Source: Xenoacremonium recifei
Taxonomy: Eukaryota; Ascomycota; Sordariomycetes; Hypocreales; Nectriaceae
Assembly (NCBI GenBank): GCA_012184525.1
Contig: WOFQ01000012.1
Span: 496,001 to 560,000, forward strand
Direction of reading: 5' to 3'
DNA: 64,000 nucleotides
Below are positions 1 through 11,515 of the stretch, piece by piece. The notes under the pieces were generated by a model. The model worked only from the letters and a program-made list of their open reading frames with translations. It ran no database searches and was not told the origin of the DNA. Made by a program: the position numbers and the translations under genes. Positions within the stretch are counted from its first letter, which is position 1; every line of letters starts with the position of its first letter.

Positions 1-762
1 CAACCATCAAAACTGTATACTATATCGCCACAATGTACTATATCCACGTCTCCAACAGACGATGTATAACAACTCCGATTTCTCGAGCCCCTTGGAAGGA
101 ATATATTCTGAAAATGTGCTCCTTCACTACAAATATCCGAGGCACGTCTTGGTTGACCTACGTATTCAAGACGCGTATGCGAAATTCGATCCCCTGGCTG
201 AGATGTACTTTTAGACACAGCAATAGATCAGTTCCATAGACCACGAGCCATCATCAATTCTGTGACAGCTTGCCATCGTCTTGAGCCCACCTGCGTCAGT
301 TCTCCTTCGTGTTGGACTAGCACGTCAGTGATTGCTCGCGGTGTCGTTGGGATCTACTTGCGTATTCACGATCTCCCTCCACGCTCGCGCCCGACATCCA
401 GCAGCGCCCAACCAAGCAAGGGGCCAGAACTGACCGCCTTTCATGCCTGTGATCCCAATTGGAACCATTGCCGGAGGACTTGTCGAAGACATTCTATCGG
501 GCCCCCAAGCCTTTGAGGCAGTTGCGCTCCGCCTCATGAGATCCGCCATTCCGTTGATGAGGAGCAGACTGCCCACCACACTCACATTTAGGTATCAGCG
601 AGACAGTTTGCCATGGATTCTTGGAAAAATCAACATGTCCTCGATTTATTCAGTTCGATATTTGGTCTAAATCTAAAACATTTAATACCCAAGCTTGAAA
701 GGTCAATCTATCGTCTAGTAACTCCTCTGCTTCGTCTCTTTGCTAATGTCAACCCTCGTGCC
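1..762. other. Intergenic left edge, no gene recognised
   Basis: Short open frames occur on both strands, for example 443-670 plus and 325-585 minus. None shows a family motif, a convincing splice pattern or a start context. The stretch downstream of the flavin reductase-like gene presumably contains its 3' untranslated region. I see nothing else that I can support. Confidence 0.5.
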
Positions 763-1536
763 TCAGGCCAGGGCCACTGGGCATGCGACCTCTTCAGGAA
801 CCCTAACCTCTGCCCCATTTCTCTCGACCTTCTTCTCCTCGAAAAGATCCATATCGCCTCCTTGCTTGACCACATCCGACCTCGTCAAGGCCCGATACTT
901 CTCCTCATTGATCGTCGCGAGCTTTGACGGTGTTGCCTTCCTGGGTGCTAGACCGTACAGCTCCTGGAAACACATGATCAACGGTCGCCAAATATCAGGA
1001 TTGACCCGGTTTGGGTGACCTTCCATGCGCAAGTCGTTCCGGATATGCGTTCGCAGGATCTTCACCTCCAGGGCCACGATGACCCCCTTTCGATCCGGCA
1101 TATCCTGCATCAGCTCCGTGGACATCATCAGCTCGGCCTCCATCTGCACCGGACACTCCGCAATGCGCGGCGGCCGGATGAGATCCGAAGCGTATTGCGT
1201 AAATCCAGCGCGCGAGAACTTGTCCTTGCAATACTCGTAGCCGAGGACTTGCTTCAAGGGGGGAACTTCAGGGGTGCCGGTGGTTTTGGCAATGGCGTTG
1301 ACATAGTGGCCCATGTCGTCGCTCGCCAGGTTGAGGACGCATTGCTTGGTGCGCAGGAGGTTTTTGGTGGTTTGGGAAACTGTCGCGAGGCCGAGGACGC
1401 AGCGGTGGCCGAGCCACCATGCGGAGGACATAGGCGCGATGTTGGCTGTGCCGTCTTCGTTTTCGGTGGTGATGAGGACGACTGGTGTGCCCCAGTACAT
1501 GATGGCGGGAGTAATGACAGAGTGTGTTGAAGCCAT
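763..1536 (-). CDS. Flavin reductase-like FMN-binding domain protein
   Basis: A single-exon gene of 257 residues. The N-terminal half reads as a flavin reductase-like (FMN-binding split barrel) domain: the segment PVVLITTENEDGTANIAPMS, then WWLGHRCVLGLA and SQTTKNLLRT, follows the usual order of the phosphate- and flavin-contacting strands. Such proteins bind FMN and either reduce flavin with NAD(P)H or act as flavoenzymes of unknown substrate in the cytosol. I chose the ATG at 1536 (MASTHSV) because the domain starts right after it. An in-frame upstream ATG at 1665 would add 43 residues of low-complexity sequence that look like leader. No signal peptide or membrane segment is visible. It stands alone with wide spacers, so context says nothing about its substrate. 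Confidence 0.8.
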   Translation of the reverse strand: MASTHSVITPAIMYWGTPVVLITTENEDGTANIAPMSSAWWLGHRCVLGLATVSQTTKNLLRTKQCVLNLASDDMGHYVNAIAKTTGTPEVPPLKQVLGYEYCKDKFSRAGFTQYASDLIRPPRIAECPVQMEAELMMSTELMQDMPDRKGVIVALEVKILRTHIRNDLRMEGHPNRVNPDIWRPLIMCFQELYGLAPRKATPSKLATINEEKYRALTRSDVVKQGGDMDLFEEKKVERNGAEVRVPEEVACPVALA

Positions 1537-3598
1537 GATGGATGGAGATAGACGATGTCGATGACTTGGATGACTTGAGGAATGGTTGATTGGGTTAGTG
1601 TTCTCTATGATCTGCTGAATGCAATTAGCTTTTCCTTCGATTATTTCGTCCCTTATATATTTCACTCTATTCTCAGATTGCTACAGATGTAGCCAATGCA
1701 AATCGTCATGTGTGAACGTATCATACCGACATAACCCGTTTTAGGTCGTTGCTGTCATTGTGGCCAATCAGACTCCAGAACGGCAGGGTGACCGGAGATC
1801 CTTCTTTCGCGAATACAGTCACCACAGAGCGGTGAATCAACGTGACTTCCGTAGCAACGGCTAAGAAAACTAATTTACTTTTCACTATTACTTTGCGTCG
1901 GCAAAGTGACTCCCTTCCCATTGATCGACCAAATGTGCCTGGATCCTCACGACAGCATTAGAATCTTCAGGCCCATCGACAACTGCATAACGACGACTTC
2001 TGAACGTCCACAGGCGTGGATTTCCAGACCGGACATATTCGGATGCTGTCGCTTGAGGTATGATCTAAGAACCTACAGAGTTGCCTTGCCCCAGACTCAT
2101 ACTGATTGTGCAGCAGCTGCGCCACGCCGAGTTGAAGCCCTTCCGCTCCACACGAGACGACCCTTGCAGCATCGAGAAACAAACAAAACGGTTCCTTGCT
2201 TGCAGGGTTTGAGGCGTTCCATTCGTCGCTAGGCTTCTATGTGTGTTGGACGGATGCTGAAGAACTGGCAAGAAAAGAAACAGACGGAATTACTTGGGCA
2301 GCCCATAGAGCCCTGTGGATCATATTCAGGGATAAGTATATCGGCTCAGATTACTGGAAGGAGGTGCAAGCCCAATTCCCAACTACTGATTTGAACCTCC
2401 CATCTATGAACTGGGAGAGCCCACAGACGAGGAGAGGCCATGGTTGAAACAGGGCACCAGCCTTGCCAACGAGCTCGATTTTCTTCCTCCTTGGCGGGCC
2501 ACCGATCGACAACAGCCACGCTATGTCACATGTACAACAGCCTGGCGTCAGGGCGCGGGCTTGGGAAGCGGAACAGGCCCTCAGGAATCGTCCCCTTCTG
2601 GATGCCATTAGTCAAAGAACACGTATCGCACACTCCAGATTAACACGCACGGGTGATGTTACGGCTCACCTTCCCCGGACAACATAGGGCTCGGGCTCCA
2701 ACCCAGTGCTGAGATCGATCGATAGAACTTCGCATGCAAGCTGGATCATCTGGTTGGGCTCCGAAAGCCATGGATAACAGGCTAGATGGGGGAGTGTGCA
2801 CAGCATACACTGAGTCGTGGCGTTGACGCTGGTCTAGCAGCAGCTGAACCAGCATAAAGAGGCTACCATACGTTATTAACGTCATCCTGGCGCGGACTAC
2901 CGTGACAATGGCAAAGGCTTCTGCGAGTTACATGTAACATAAGAGACTCCAAATCAACCATGGCGGTTAGGACGAAGGCTCTAGGGCATAAGTGGTGTCT
3001 CATCCGGTGGAGGACGGAGTTCTTGGTTATTATAACAGGCGAGCAGTAAGAGGCGAGAACTATATATAATATGAAGTGTCAGGGGTAACTAGAAAGGCTT
3101 TCAGAGACTTGAATAGAATTCACTAGACCTTTGGTGTATTCCCTGCTACCCTTACCTTACGCGTTCGACCTCGGGAAAAAGATCGTGACACGTTGTTGGA
3201 CGATGCAGTGGCGAATGTTGTCTGTGGTCAGAGGTGGAACCCTCCGTCAGGGAGGAACCTAAGCATTTATATCTCGCAACATGGGAAGCGATGAAACCTC
3301 TGGTGATCCGTTTCGGACGTCCTATTGCCAGTGCCTCGAATCATGATGCCGGACCTCTATTCCTTCGGGCAGGACAAAAACTCCAATCGACGAGCTGGAA
3401 TCATCGGTCTTCGAACACCGTGCTAGCCGATGTTCGGAGAAATCGAAATACCCAATTGCAAGCTGGTGGGAAACGGTCATAACTTCTTCAGCAATTCTCG
3501 AGAATTTCTCGTCGTTGTCTATATGATGTGTATCGTCATTAACTTTTGCCAATGGTATCATCGAACCAGTACCCTTGCTCATCAAACGTCGACCCCTA
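1537..3598. other. Intergenic, one orphan open frame
   Basis: About 2 kb between the flavin reductase-like gene and the 3' end of the aminopeptidase gene. At 2211-2447 plus, just after an acceptor-like ttgcttgcag, a frame encodes a protein-like stretch rich in W, Y, F and acidic residues (for example WAAHRALWIIFRDKYIGSDY). It lacks a start and a continuation, so it may be a relic exon. Nothing else is supportable. Confidence 0.4.
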
Positions 3599-5195
3599 TT
3601 AAGCTGAGATGGCAGCCTCCAACTCATCCGCTTCCTTGAGAGTATCCGTCAAGTTCTCAGTGCCGGTCTTCGTGACGAGGATGTTATCCTCGATGCTACA
3701 GCAGGTTAGCAATCAGAGGGCTATGTGAGGGAAGAAAAGACATACCGAACTCCTCCAACATCCCAGTATTTGTCCAGTACGGACTCGTCGATGTACTTGT
3801 TGTGCTTGGGATCCTTCAGGTGGGGATCAATGATGAACTTGCAGAAGTAGATCTGGGAACTCAAGCATTAGTAGCTGCGAATGAAACAGATCAAATACCA
3901 CTCACACCGGGCTCAACTGTAATTACACAGCCAGCGGGGAGTGCTCCACGGACTCGAAGGTACCGGAACATCGTATCCTTGTCAGCGTAGTTGGCATTGC
4001 CACCGGTATCATGGGTGTCCATGCCCAGGTAGTGGCCCAGCCCATGAGGGAAGAAAGCGACACTAGTGCGAGCCTCGAGAATCTCGTCCTTGTCTCCCTT
4101 CAGGATGCCCAGCGCCAGGAGCCCGTCGATTGCGATCTTGTGGGCGTTAAGATGGACCTCGTCCCAGCTCACACCCTCCTTAAGCATATTGATCGAGGCC
4201 TTCTGCATCTCAAGGACAATGTCGTAGATCTCGCGAGACTCTTTGCTGAACTTTCCACTAACGGGAAAGGTTCTGGTCTAGAGGTAGTCAGCATATGACA
4301 AGCGACTGAAGTCTGGAGACAGCACGTACAATGTCTGCCGCATAATTGTCCCACTCGCAAGCAGCGTCCAGAAGCAGGTTGAGCTTTCCACTGAGGGGCT
4401 CGTCGTTCTTGATGTAGTGAAGAGTGGCCGCGGCAGTACCGCTGGCAGCAATGGGGCTGTAGGCCATGTTCTTCGCATTGCGGGCGACGCACTCCTTGCG
4501 GAAGACTGCCTCCAGCTCGCACTCGTTGGCAGCAGTTCGGACCTTATCCACGACCGCCCGGTGCGCGATGCCGGAGATGTAGTTTGCCTTGCGAATCATG
4601 GCAATCTCGAACTCGTCCTTGACCACGCGAGCCACCTCAATGGTCGGCTTGAGCACCACAGCATCCTTGTTGGCGAAGGGGAGGAAGGTGATCTGGTCGG
4701 AGACTTGGTTGGCGATGTAGAAGACGGTGCCATCGGGCGTCTCGTTTCCAAGGTGCGCAATGGTGGCGTTGACTTCGGTCGTAAACTTGACCTCGTCGAC
4801 ATCGAACGCCTCGAGAGCTTCTTCCTTGCTCATGGGCAAGCCAGACCAGATCACGCTCTCGTCGTCGATCGGGGGGATGAAGAGGGTGGACTTGGAGGTC
4901 TGGATATTGTAGATATAAAAGCAGTCGGCGAGGTTGCAGCCGGTGAGGTAGTAGAAGTAGCGACGCTGTCTGAGCAGGCTATCAGTGGACATACAGGGCT
5001 AACAAGTGTTGCTGTGGCATACCGGAAGGGCTCCTCAGAGTCGTTGTCCTCGAGCAACTTGGCCATGCGGCCCTCCAAGTACAGAATGCCCTTGGCATCA
5101 GGCGCCTTCTCGCGGATGAGCTGGACAACCCGCTTGGCATGGGCGCCAGCCGGGTACTTGCCCTGGAGTATCTTCTCGTAGTCTTCTCCGACCAT
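3599..5195 (-). CDS. pepP: Xaa-Pro aminopeptidase, PEPP type (M24B)
   Basis: Removes an N-terminal residue preceding proline; a cytosolic dinuclear-metal enzyme. Five exons by phase and motif: 5195-5023, 4969-4330, 4277-3906, 3852-3746 and 3695-3599, all with GT-AG introns of 50-53 nt, giving 462 residues. The N-terminal creatinase-like domain contains YFYYLTGCNLADC. The catalytic pita-bread domain carries the metal ligands in order: the two Asp of LLLDAACEWDNYAADI, His in HGLGHYLGMDTHDTGG, Glu in ITVEPG and Glu in VGGVRIEDN. Length matches fungal PEPP proteins. The start at MVGEDYEKILQGKYP agrees with the family. The open frame continues upstream to 5495 with an Arg/Ser/Ala-rich stretch that could be a mitochondrial presequence if transcribed. 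The DAACEW segment replaces the more usual DAGGEY, but the Asp is kept. Confidence 0.92.
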
Positions 5196-6153
5196 GCTGG
5201 ACGATTTGACAAGGCTCGTAAACGGTCGGTTCGGGAGGGAGCGCGAAGCTCGTGATCGGTCGCAACGGGAGGAGGGGCAGGACAGACGCGATCGAGGAAA
5301 GACGCGGCTGCGTTGCGACGAGAAGAAGCGATTCGGAGGGGTCGCGGATGGTTGAAGGAGACAAGTTGAGGGAGGAGGAGGTGGTGCAAACAGAGAACGG
5401 GAAGGACAAGCCAGCCCCGCGATCCCGACAGTGACCCCTCCTCTTCCCGCGATACGGCGAGCGATAGCAGCGGCAGAGGTACCGGAGGTCATCACCGACT
5501 GCTGGAAACAGACTGGCTGGCTGGCCTGTCAAGCTGCGAAAGAGGCCGTCATGCGGGGCAGAAACGGCCAGCTTCTCCCAGAAGTTCCAGGCCCTTTAGA
5601 GGCTCCAGCTGCTAAAGGGGGAAGCTCCTTAATAGGTGCCATCACCCGCTCGCGCCATCTCCACAGCGGCTGTCAGCGGCTTTCGAACCTGACGGGAGGT
5701 GATCCGTAGCCTGGAATTGGATCCCAGGTCTCAGTCGGGCTCTGCTAAATGCAAGAGGCTTCTTCTTGTATTTACAATTGCTGTTCAATTGATGGGAAAC
5801 ACATGCGGCTGTGAAGCTAGTGCTTACTTTGCTTCCCGTCCGTCCACATTGCCGTCCCGTCAAGATATGTCATGGGGCTCTAATCGAGGTCCTTGACCGT
5901 CACGATGTACTTCACACCTCGCCCCAAATCAGGTAATAACACATGGTCTCAATGAACACAGTTGGCCCGGATACTCCAAGAAATTATTAGCCTCCATGGT
6001 TAATACTTGTCAGGCTTCCTGCGATGCCAAAGATACTGAACCGTTCGTTCAACTGTACGCGCTTATATACGGGAAGCTTCGAGAATGGCTAGACAGATAA
6101 GACTTTCACATAGTCGTCAACTGTACGCCCCTCTTCTCTAACTCCCTAGTCAA
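5196..6153. other. Intergenic: aminopeptidase promoter and GH1 3' side
   Basis: Upstream region of the aminopeptidase gene. Its first 300 bases stay open in the same frame as that gene's first exon (see the alternative start). The remainder has only short open frames without recognisable motifs and ends at the hairpin at 6154-6211. Confidence 0.5.
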
Positions 6154-6211
6154 TACGGAGTAGACACATTCGTAATCCACAAAGAGCTCTGTGGAGATAG
6201 TCTACTCCGTA
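6154..6211. repeat. Perfect 12-bp inverted repeat with nested 6-bp repeat (hairpin)
   Basis: TACGGAGTAGAC at 6154-6165 is exactly inverted as GTCTACTCCGTA at 6200-6211. Nested inside, TCCACA (6176-6181) is inverted as TGTGGA (6190-6195). The element begins 21 bases after the beta-glucosidase stop codon (6233, minus strand), so it would lie in that mRNA's 3' untranslated region. It may be a 3'-end structure or a very small palindromic mobile remnant. The same 12-mer recurs at 39976-39987. Confidence 0.85.
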
Positions 6212-6232
6212 GCAATATTTCATAGCATTGAA

Positions 6233-7711
6233 CTACGTCTCCTTGATCAAGTACCTAAAGTAGTCCCTAACAAAGTACGCAGATCTCTTCGCCCACCGCG
6301 GCTTCGCGGGGTCATCGAAGTCAATCCAAGTCAACCCGAACCTGTCAGAGTATCCCGCAGACCATTCCCAATTATCCGTCAAAGTCCATCCGAAATAACT
6401 CTTGATCACCACCCCCTCAGTCGAGGCTTTTGCTACCTCGGTCAGGTACTGCCTAAAGAAGTCAATTCGGTGAGGGTCTTCGAGGATATCGTCCGGTCCT
6501 TTGGGCTTCCACTCGTGCTCGCCTTGCGCGGTTGTTCCATTCTCGGTGATGTAGATGGGCGTGTGGTAGCGATCCCAGATCCAGCGGATCAGCTTACCCC
6601 ATGCCCATGGCGTCGTGGCCAACCATGGCGTGTCGCTCTTTGGGCCTCGACTAACACCCTCAGAGTTCTCCTCCAGCTTTTCAACGTTGCCTAGGTGGTC
6701 GGTCAATTCAGGCGGCGTGTCCTTGTGGCGCGTGTAAAATGCTGTGTAAGAATTCATGCCGTACCGCTCAGAGCTTCCCAACACGAGCCGGCTCTCTTCG
6801 GGCGTAAATTTGGGCAAACGATCGCCAAGTTGGGCTCGCATAGATGCTGGGTAGTCTCCGGTCAGGTACACAGGGTCGCCAAACCATGCAATCTCAAATT
6901 CGCGAGCTCGCTGGGCTGCTTCCACATCCTTCGGGTCGTTCGCATCCCATGGTTCGGACCAGTTGCCATGGAGAGTGATCATGATGGTCCCCTTCTGTGT
7001 CGGCTGGAACTCCCTCTTGTACATGTCGCAAACGTACGCATGAGAAACAAGCTCGGTATGGCCGACAATAAACGGCTCGGTGCTCGAGTCACCTTCTGCG
7101 TTCCTGTCTCGAAAGCTGGATCGGCCGGGAGCGTGGACACCAGCAGCATACCCAGCCAGGGTCCAAACTCCAGGCTCGTTGTAAGTCGTCCAATTCTTGA
7201 CGCGATCTCCGAACCGTTCAAAGCACACTCGCGCGTAGCGAACGTAGTCAGGGGTGTATTTCTCTTTGTCCAGCATGCCCCCATACCGGTCAATCAGTGT
7301 CTGGGGGCAATCCCAGTGAAAGAGGGTAACAAATGGCTCGATCCCATTCGCGAGAAGCTCGTTGATGAGGTTGTTGTAGAAAGCGATCCCTGGCTCGTTG
7401 ACGGGATCGTCTTTGCCTCCCAGCGGAATGATTCGCGTCCATGCAAGAGAGAACCGGTAGGCAGTGACGCCATAGTCTTTCATTCGAGCCACGTCCTCTT
7501 TGTAAAAATCGTAGGATCGCACTGCATCATCACCCGTGCTACCATCTCGGATGTTTCCAGGGACGTGAGAGAAGGCATCCCAGCAAGAGATGCCCTTCCC
7601 GTCCCGGTCCCAGGCTCCTTCGATCTGCGCCGCCGCAGTTGCGTAGCCAAAGTGGAAATCCGGTGGAAGAACGCCTTTCAGGTTCGGATCAAAGTCCCAC
7701 TGCGAAGACAT
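6233..7711 (-). CDS. Beta-glucosidase, glycoside hydrolase family 1
   Basis: Hydrolyses terminal non-reducing beta-D-glucosides (cellobiose and aryl glucosides) with retention of configuration. Single exon, 492 residues, a complete GH1 TIM barrel. Signature segments in order: the N-terminal DFHFGYATAAAQIEGAW, YRFSLAWTRI, the acid/base Glu179 in TYNEPG, the nucleophile Glu390 in PIYITENGT, and the C-terminal WEWSAGYSDRFGL. No signal peptide is present, which fits the intracellular GH1 enzymes of fungi rather than secreted GH3 enzymes. I chose the ATG at 7711 (MSSQWDFDP) for its aacc-ATG context and fit to the family; an in-frame ATG at 7768 adds 19 residues. A TATA-like GTTTATAAGA lies at 7841-7850, about 135 bases upstream on the coding strand. 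Confidence 0.95.
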   Translation of the reverse strand: MSSQWDFDPNLKGVLPPDFHFGYATAAAQIEGAWDRDGKGISCWDAFSHVPGNIRDGSTGDDAVRSYDFYKEDVARMKDYGVTAYRFSLAWTRIIPLGGKDDPVNEPGIAFYNNLINELLANGIEPFVTLFHWDCPQTLIDRYGGMLDKEKYTPDYVRYARVCFERFGDRVKNWTTYNEPGVWTLAGYAAGVHAPGRSSFRDRNAEGDSSTEPFIVGHTELVSHAYVCDMYKREFQPTQKGTIMITLHGNWSEPWDANDPKDVEAAQRAREFEIAWFGDPVYLTGDYPASMRAQLGDRLPKFTPEESRLVLGSSERYGMNSYTAFYTRHKDTPPELTDHLGNVEKLEENSEGVSRGPKSDTPWLATTPWAWGKLIRWIWDRYHTPIYITENGTTAQGEHEWKPKGPDDILEDPHRIDFFRQYLTEVAKASTEGVVIKSYFGWTLTDNWEWSAGYSDRFGLTWIDFDDPAKPRWAKRSAYFVRDYFRYLIKET

Positions 7712-10700
7712 GGTTGTCAAGTTTGCTTCAGGACTGTCGTGATTCGGGATTTGAGGCACAGCCCGCACTTCGTGACAGTCATCCGTGTTCAGTACCGAAA
7801 GGACAGCGCCTCATACGCCCTTCCTTCGGAGAAGCCATCGTCTTATAAACGCAGAGCTAGGAAAACGACCCCCGCGTTTCTCGTGATCAGCAAGAGAATA
7901 ATTGGCTCGTGAAGGGTTGATTCGTGGAAGATTGACCGGATGGCAGGCCCGACGAAGCGAGATCCCGACTTCCTGCTGAGTTGGCGTCGGTCATGTGACT
8001 CTCGCGTCCGCTAACCATTTTGAGGATTTCCGGGAACAAGACTCTGATTCGTGATTATTCCCAACACCAAGAAATTGAGGCCATCAACATGGAGCAACGG
8101 CTTGCCATATGTCGAAGACGACAATGACTATCATCGACTAGGCCACTGATCCTTTGAAACATACCATCAATCCTCCGCACTGATGCGGCCGGCCGTGCTG
8201 CCAAGGACGCTACTGCTCACACCAGCCCAACGGCACCCAACCAGCGGAAGTGCCGGACTTTGGCCCTTCATTGTTCAGGTAAGCTCATTGCCAGGCACTC
8301 GGAACCAGCATCTATCATCCCAAATCCGCTATCTCTTGGCTTTTCGACAAACTGAATGTGAAACGTACGCCAGGATTGAAGATCCGTTCTAGCTTCAAAT
8401 CCTTCTTCCGTTTCTCCGAGGACTAACAGCAGGGTCAGGCTCTCGAACGACAGTTGACAAGGCTTAGACAAATCCAGAAGCCCCTTACCTGACATACCGA
8501 CTCACTGGTAACCGGTCGCCGTTCATGGTCTAGCAGCAGTTGCTTTTCCAGCTTACCACCTCCACACGATAAAACAATCAGTTGCTCAGCGGGCCTATCG
8601 AACCAGCGCGAACGCCAGAACATGCCAAACAACAAGAGCCCCCATTCTATCGTGTGAGCTCTAGTCTCAGCTTAACTGTCTTGTGGGCACGGAATACTCT
8701 GCGGGGAATTCTCTGGCCTCTCCCCATAGCGATCAGACATCATTAAGGGGAGGACCCAGCATGGACTGTACCAGGACCCGGCCGTCATGCAGGGGGGTTT
8801 CTCTCGGCTACAGGCCAGAAACGTCAGAATGAGTCCCAGCCTTACATTCTCACAGTGTCAGCCATCATGCCCTATCCTCGGGGCAACTCTAGATTACTCG
8901 ACGTAATCAATTCTTGCGACCCCTGGTTGTTCTGGAAACTGAAGCCGAGTCCCCGAGCTTTTGACACAGTTCATACCGAAGACGATGCCCCGGCGAAGCC
9001 CGATGCTGGAGATTTCATTCAGAATGTTCTCAGCACGTAATGACACATGTCAATGTCCTCCACAGTCACAGAGGGGCTGGTCTCACGAGGTGAGCCATCG
9101 TGTTTTATCTTCCGATGCCATTCGGATGACCTGCCGAGAACTAATCCGCTAAGCTTCTGCCTCCCACATGGCGGACTACGCCCGCAAGAATAATTGACAG
9201 TTGTAGTGGAACTGTACTAGCCACTCTGGAACTTCGCATTCGACGAAGTGCTTGCTGTCTGGAAGGGGTACTTCATATGACGGCCAGTTCTCAGGGGTAT
9301 CCCAGTACCCTTTCACGACACACGAGTTTTAGTTCGATTGAAGGCAATTCTTCCACGAGAACGAGGCCCAGTTTGGCCACAAACTAACATGACAACGACA
9401 CCGAATCCTTTTATTCTTGAGGGTCCATTGCAACTCAACCACAGCAGATAGACGAGCAGGCCCCTGCATTGGGCTAGTCAGATGGGTACCGCCACATATC
9501 ATATCCAAGACAGAATGCGGAGAGGAGAGTGAATTGGACCCTGATGCTGCGCAGCCCTGTCTCGCGTCATCTCGACTTACTCGACCTCGACTCACCGGGA
9601 GCATTTGCTCACGTTCTTGTCATTGCTGCATCTTCTCACCTTCAGCTTGTCGCGATCGTCGTCATTTTCCTCGGCTAGACTGCCGGCCTTTCTCGAGCAT
9701 TGCTTGTTCTCAGCATTCGGCCACTAGCTTCTTGTCTCTGACCCCGAGGCTTGAGGGGCCGGACTTTGACGAGAAAACAGAATTGCTTTTTCCGTTCTCG
9801 CAATGTCGAACTTTTCCGGTCAGCAGTTCTAAGCCACGGCTTCTGGCGCTTCTCCAATCTCCACCCCTCCCTCATCAGCTGTCTCCGTAACTCAAGCTAT
9901 CCCACGGAGGTGGCTTGAATGGCGCTGGGGCTAAACGGGACGCTCTCACTATTGGCCTGAGACACGAGGCGTTCGGGAATCAGGGGGGTCCAATGCCATT
10001 CTGTCATCTGGAAGATCAGGGTCCTCCTCCCATGACGCTCGATTACTGATCGAAAAAAAAGAAGCTTATCCAATCGCTCCCGCTGCCATTCACTTGGGAC
10101 AGTGACATACGTGAGCAAGCCACCTCGCTTCTGATCAGTCTTAGCTTCAGATGAATTACTCCGCAGGCCCTGGACAATGACACCCCCCTTGACACCCCGG
10201 TCCCGGTCTTTCGTTGCAGTTCTTGGCAGAAACCCGCCATGTCGGCTACCTTTGCGTTTGCGACTTTCTTGCTTTGGTCAATGGGAGGCTATTGACCTCG
10301 ACATGGCTCGGCGTTAGGCCATCCTTGTCTCCATCCATATCGGCCAGGGCGACGACGCCTCGTCGACTCTCTTCCCCTTCCTCCGGGCCGTGCATCAGTG
10401 GCGACCACGCACGGTGATTGACGAACTAGAACCCGGGAACCCATAAACTGCAGCCATCTCACCACCCCCCCTGCAGCACATTGCACATTTCCTCGTTTAC
10501 GATCATCTCGACTTCTTCTACTTGGCATCATCGAGCTTTGATTGTTTTTTATTTTCCTTTTGTCTCGGGAAGAAGCAAAAACTGTCGAGTATCTGCACCC
10601 CTACGCAATACACTCGAAGTGGTGAGACGCCCCTGGGTGCTCCTGGTGCATGGCTCTCTGTGCCGTGTATCCATTCCATTCGACTATCACACGCCCAGTC

Positions 10701-10991
10701 TTGCCTGTCCCAGACACAAGAATACATTGAGGTGGAAAACGCTGGCGAATAGATTGCTGCAGGCGACACTTGGTCCAGGTATCTCGTGGCTCGGCGCTTC
10801 TGGTGTGCCTGAAAGAGGAGGGTGATTTGACTCAGCACATGATTGAGGCTCTGCCAGAGTATCAGAGTCTAGCCATGCCGTTCGCAATCACTTCACGGCC
10901 TTCGTCTATAAAGACACGTTGCTGCCATACCACTCCTTCGACAGCAACCAACAACCAACTTCAATCTACTTCACACCACCAAATCGCCAAC
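7712..10991. other. Long intergenic region between GH1 and velvet-like genes
   Basis: About 3.3 kb. It holds the GH1 promoter at its left end and the promoter of the velvet-like gene at its right end, with a TATA box, TATAAA, at 10907-10912, about 80 bases before the ATG. Pyrimidine-rich tracts near 10540-10580 look like fungal promoter DNA. Open frames up to 157 codons (9417-9890 plus) show no family motif and look like chance frames. Confidence 0.5.
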
Positions 10992-11515
10992 ATGGATAAA
11001 CTCAAAATTCTTGTCCAGCCTCCTAGCCAGGTACGAGTAGGCGATGTTTTCAGTCGGCCCGTCGTTGTTAAGGGACCACCTTTTGGCCAAACCCCGGGAG
11101 GTTATTTGTACATGATAGCTCACCTCGTCCGGTCAAAAGACGGCTCACAGTCAGACGCTCTACAGGATGCCAATCCTGTATCAGAAGTCAAGATAACTGA
11201 TTCACCTGAACGGGGCTCACTAGAATATTGTGGATTCGTCTTTGACGGCCTTCATATCAACAAGTCGGGGACCTACAAACTTCAGTTTGAACTTATGCTA
11301 TTTAACAACGAAACCATGGATTCGGAACACCAAGCGTCAGTTCAATCGTCAACTGTCGCCGTCTATAAGGATGATGTGACCCAAACAGGCCCATGTAAGT
11401 AGACTCGGGGCATTCGTGGGTAGCATAAGCTTGTACTGATAATTATTCAGCCAAAAAGGAGATCATTGAACTACGACGGCTCGAAGATCAGAGGATTTGG
11501 AGTAGTTCCTATTAA
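10992..11515 (+). CDS. Small velvet-domain-like protein
   Basis: Two exons, 10992-11394 and 11451-11515, with a GTAAGT...TTCAG intron, encode 155 residues. The sequence begins almost at once with LKILVQPPSQVRVGDVFSRP, matching the first strand of velvet domains (QPP then an Arg/Val-rich turn and a Pro). It ends the domain with GFVFDGLHINKSGTYKLQFE, matching the F-x-DL...GTYRLxF hallmark. Velvet proteins (VeA, VelB, VosA, VelC) are fungal dimerising transcription factors of development and secondary metabolism. This one is close to the bare domain and shorter than those four. Its C-terminal tail (about 20 residues after the intron) lacks the usual basic end of the domain. DNA binding is therefore not assured; it could act as a dimer partner or be a diverged orphan. 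The ATG has a strong aacATGg context and a TATA box about 80 bases upstream. Confidence 0.72.

Noticed and set aside
4417..5181. 254-codon plus-strand open frame
   Set aside because: Antisense to the aminopeptidase exons; repetitive Val/Asp/Gly composition caused by the codon bias of the true gene.
6695..7912. 405-codon plus-strand open frame
   Set aside because: Antisense shadow of the GH1 beta-glucosidase gene; no motif of its own, and the GH1 frame is fully conserved.
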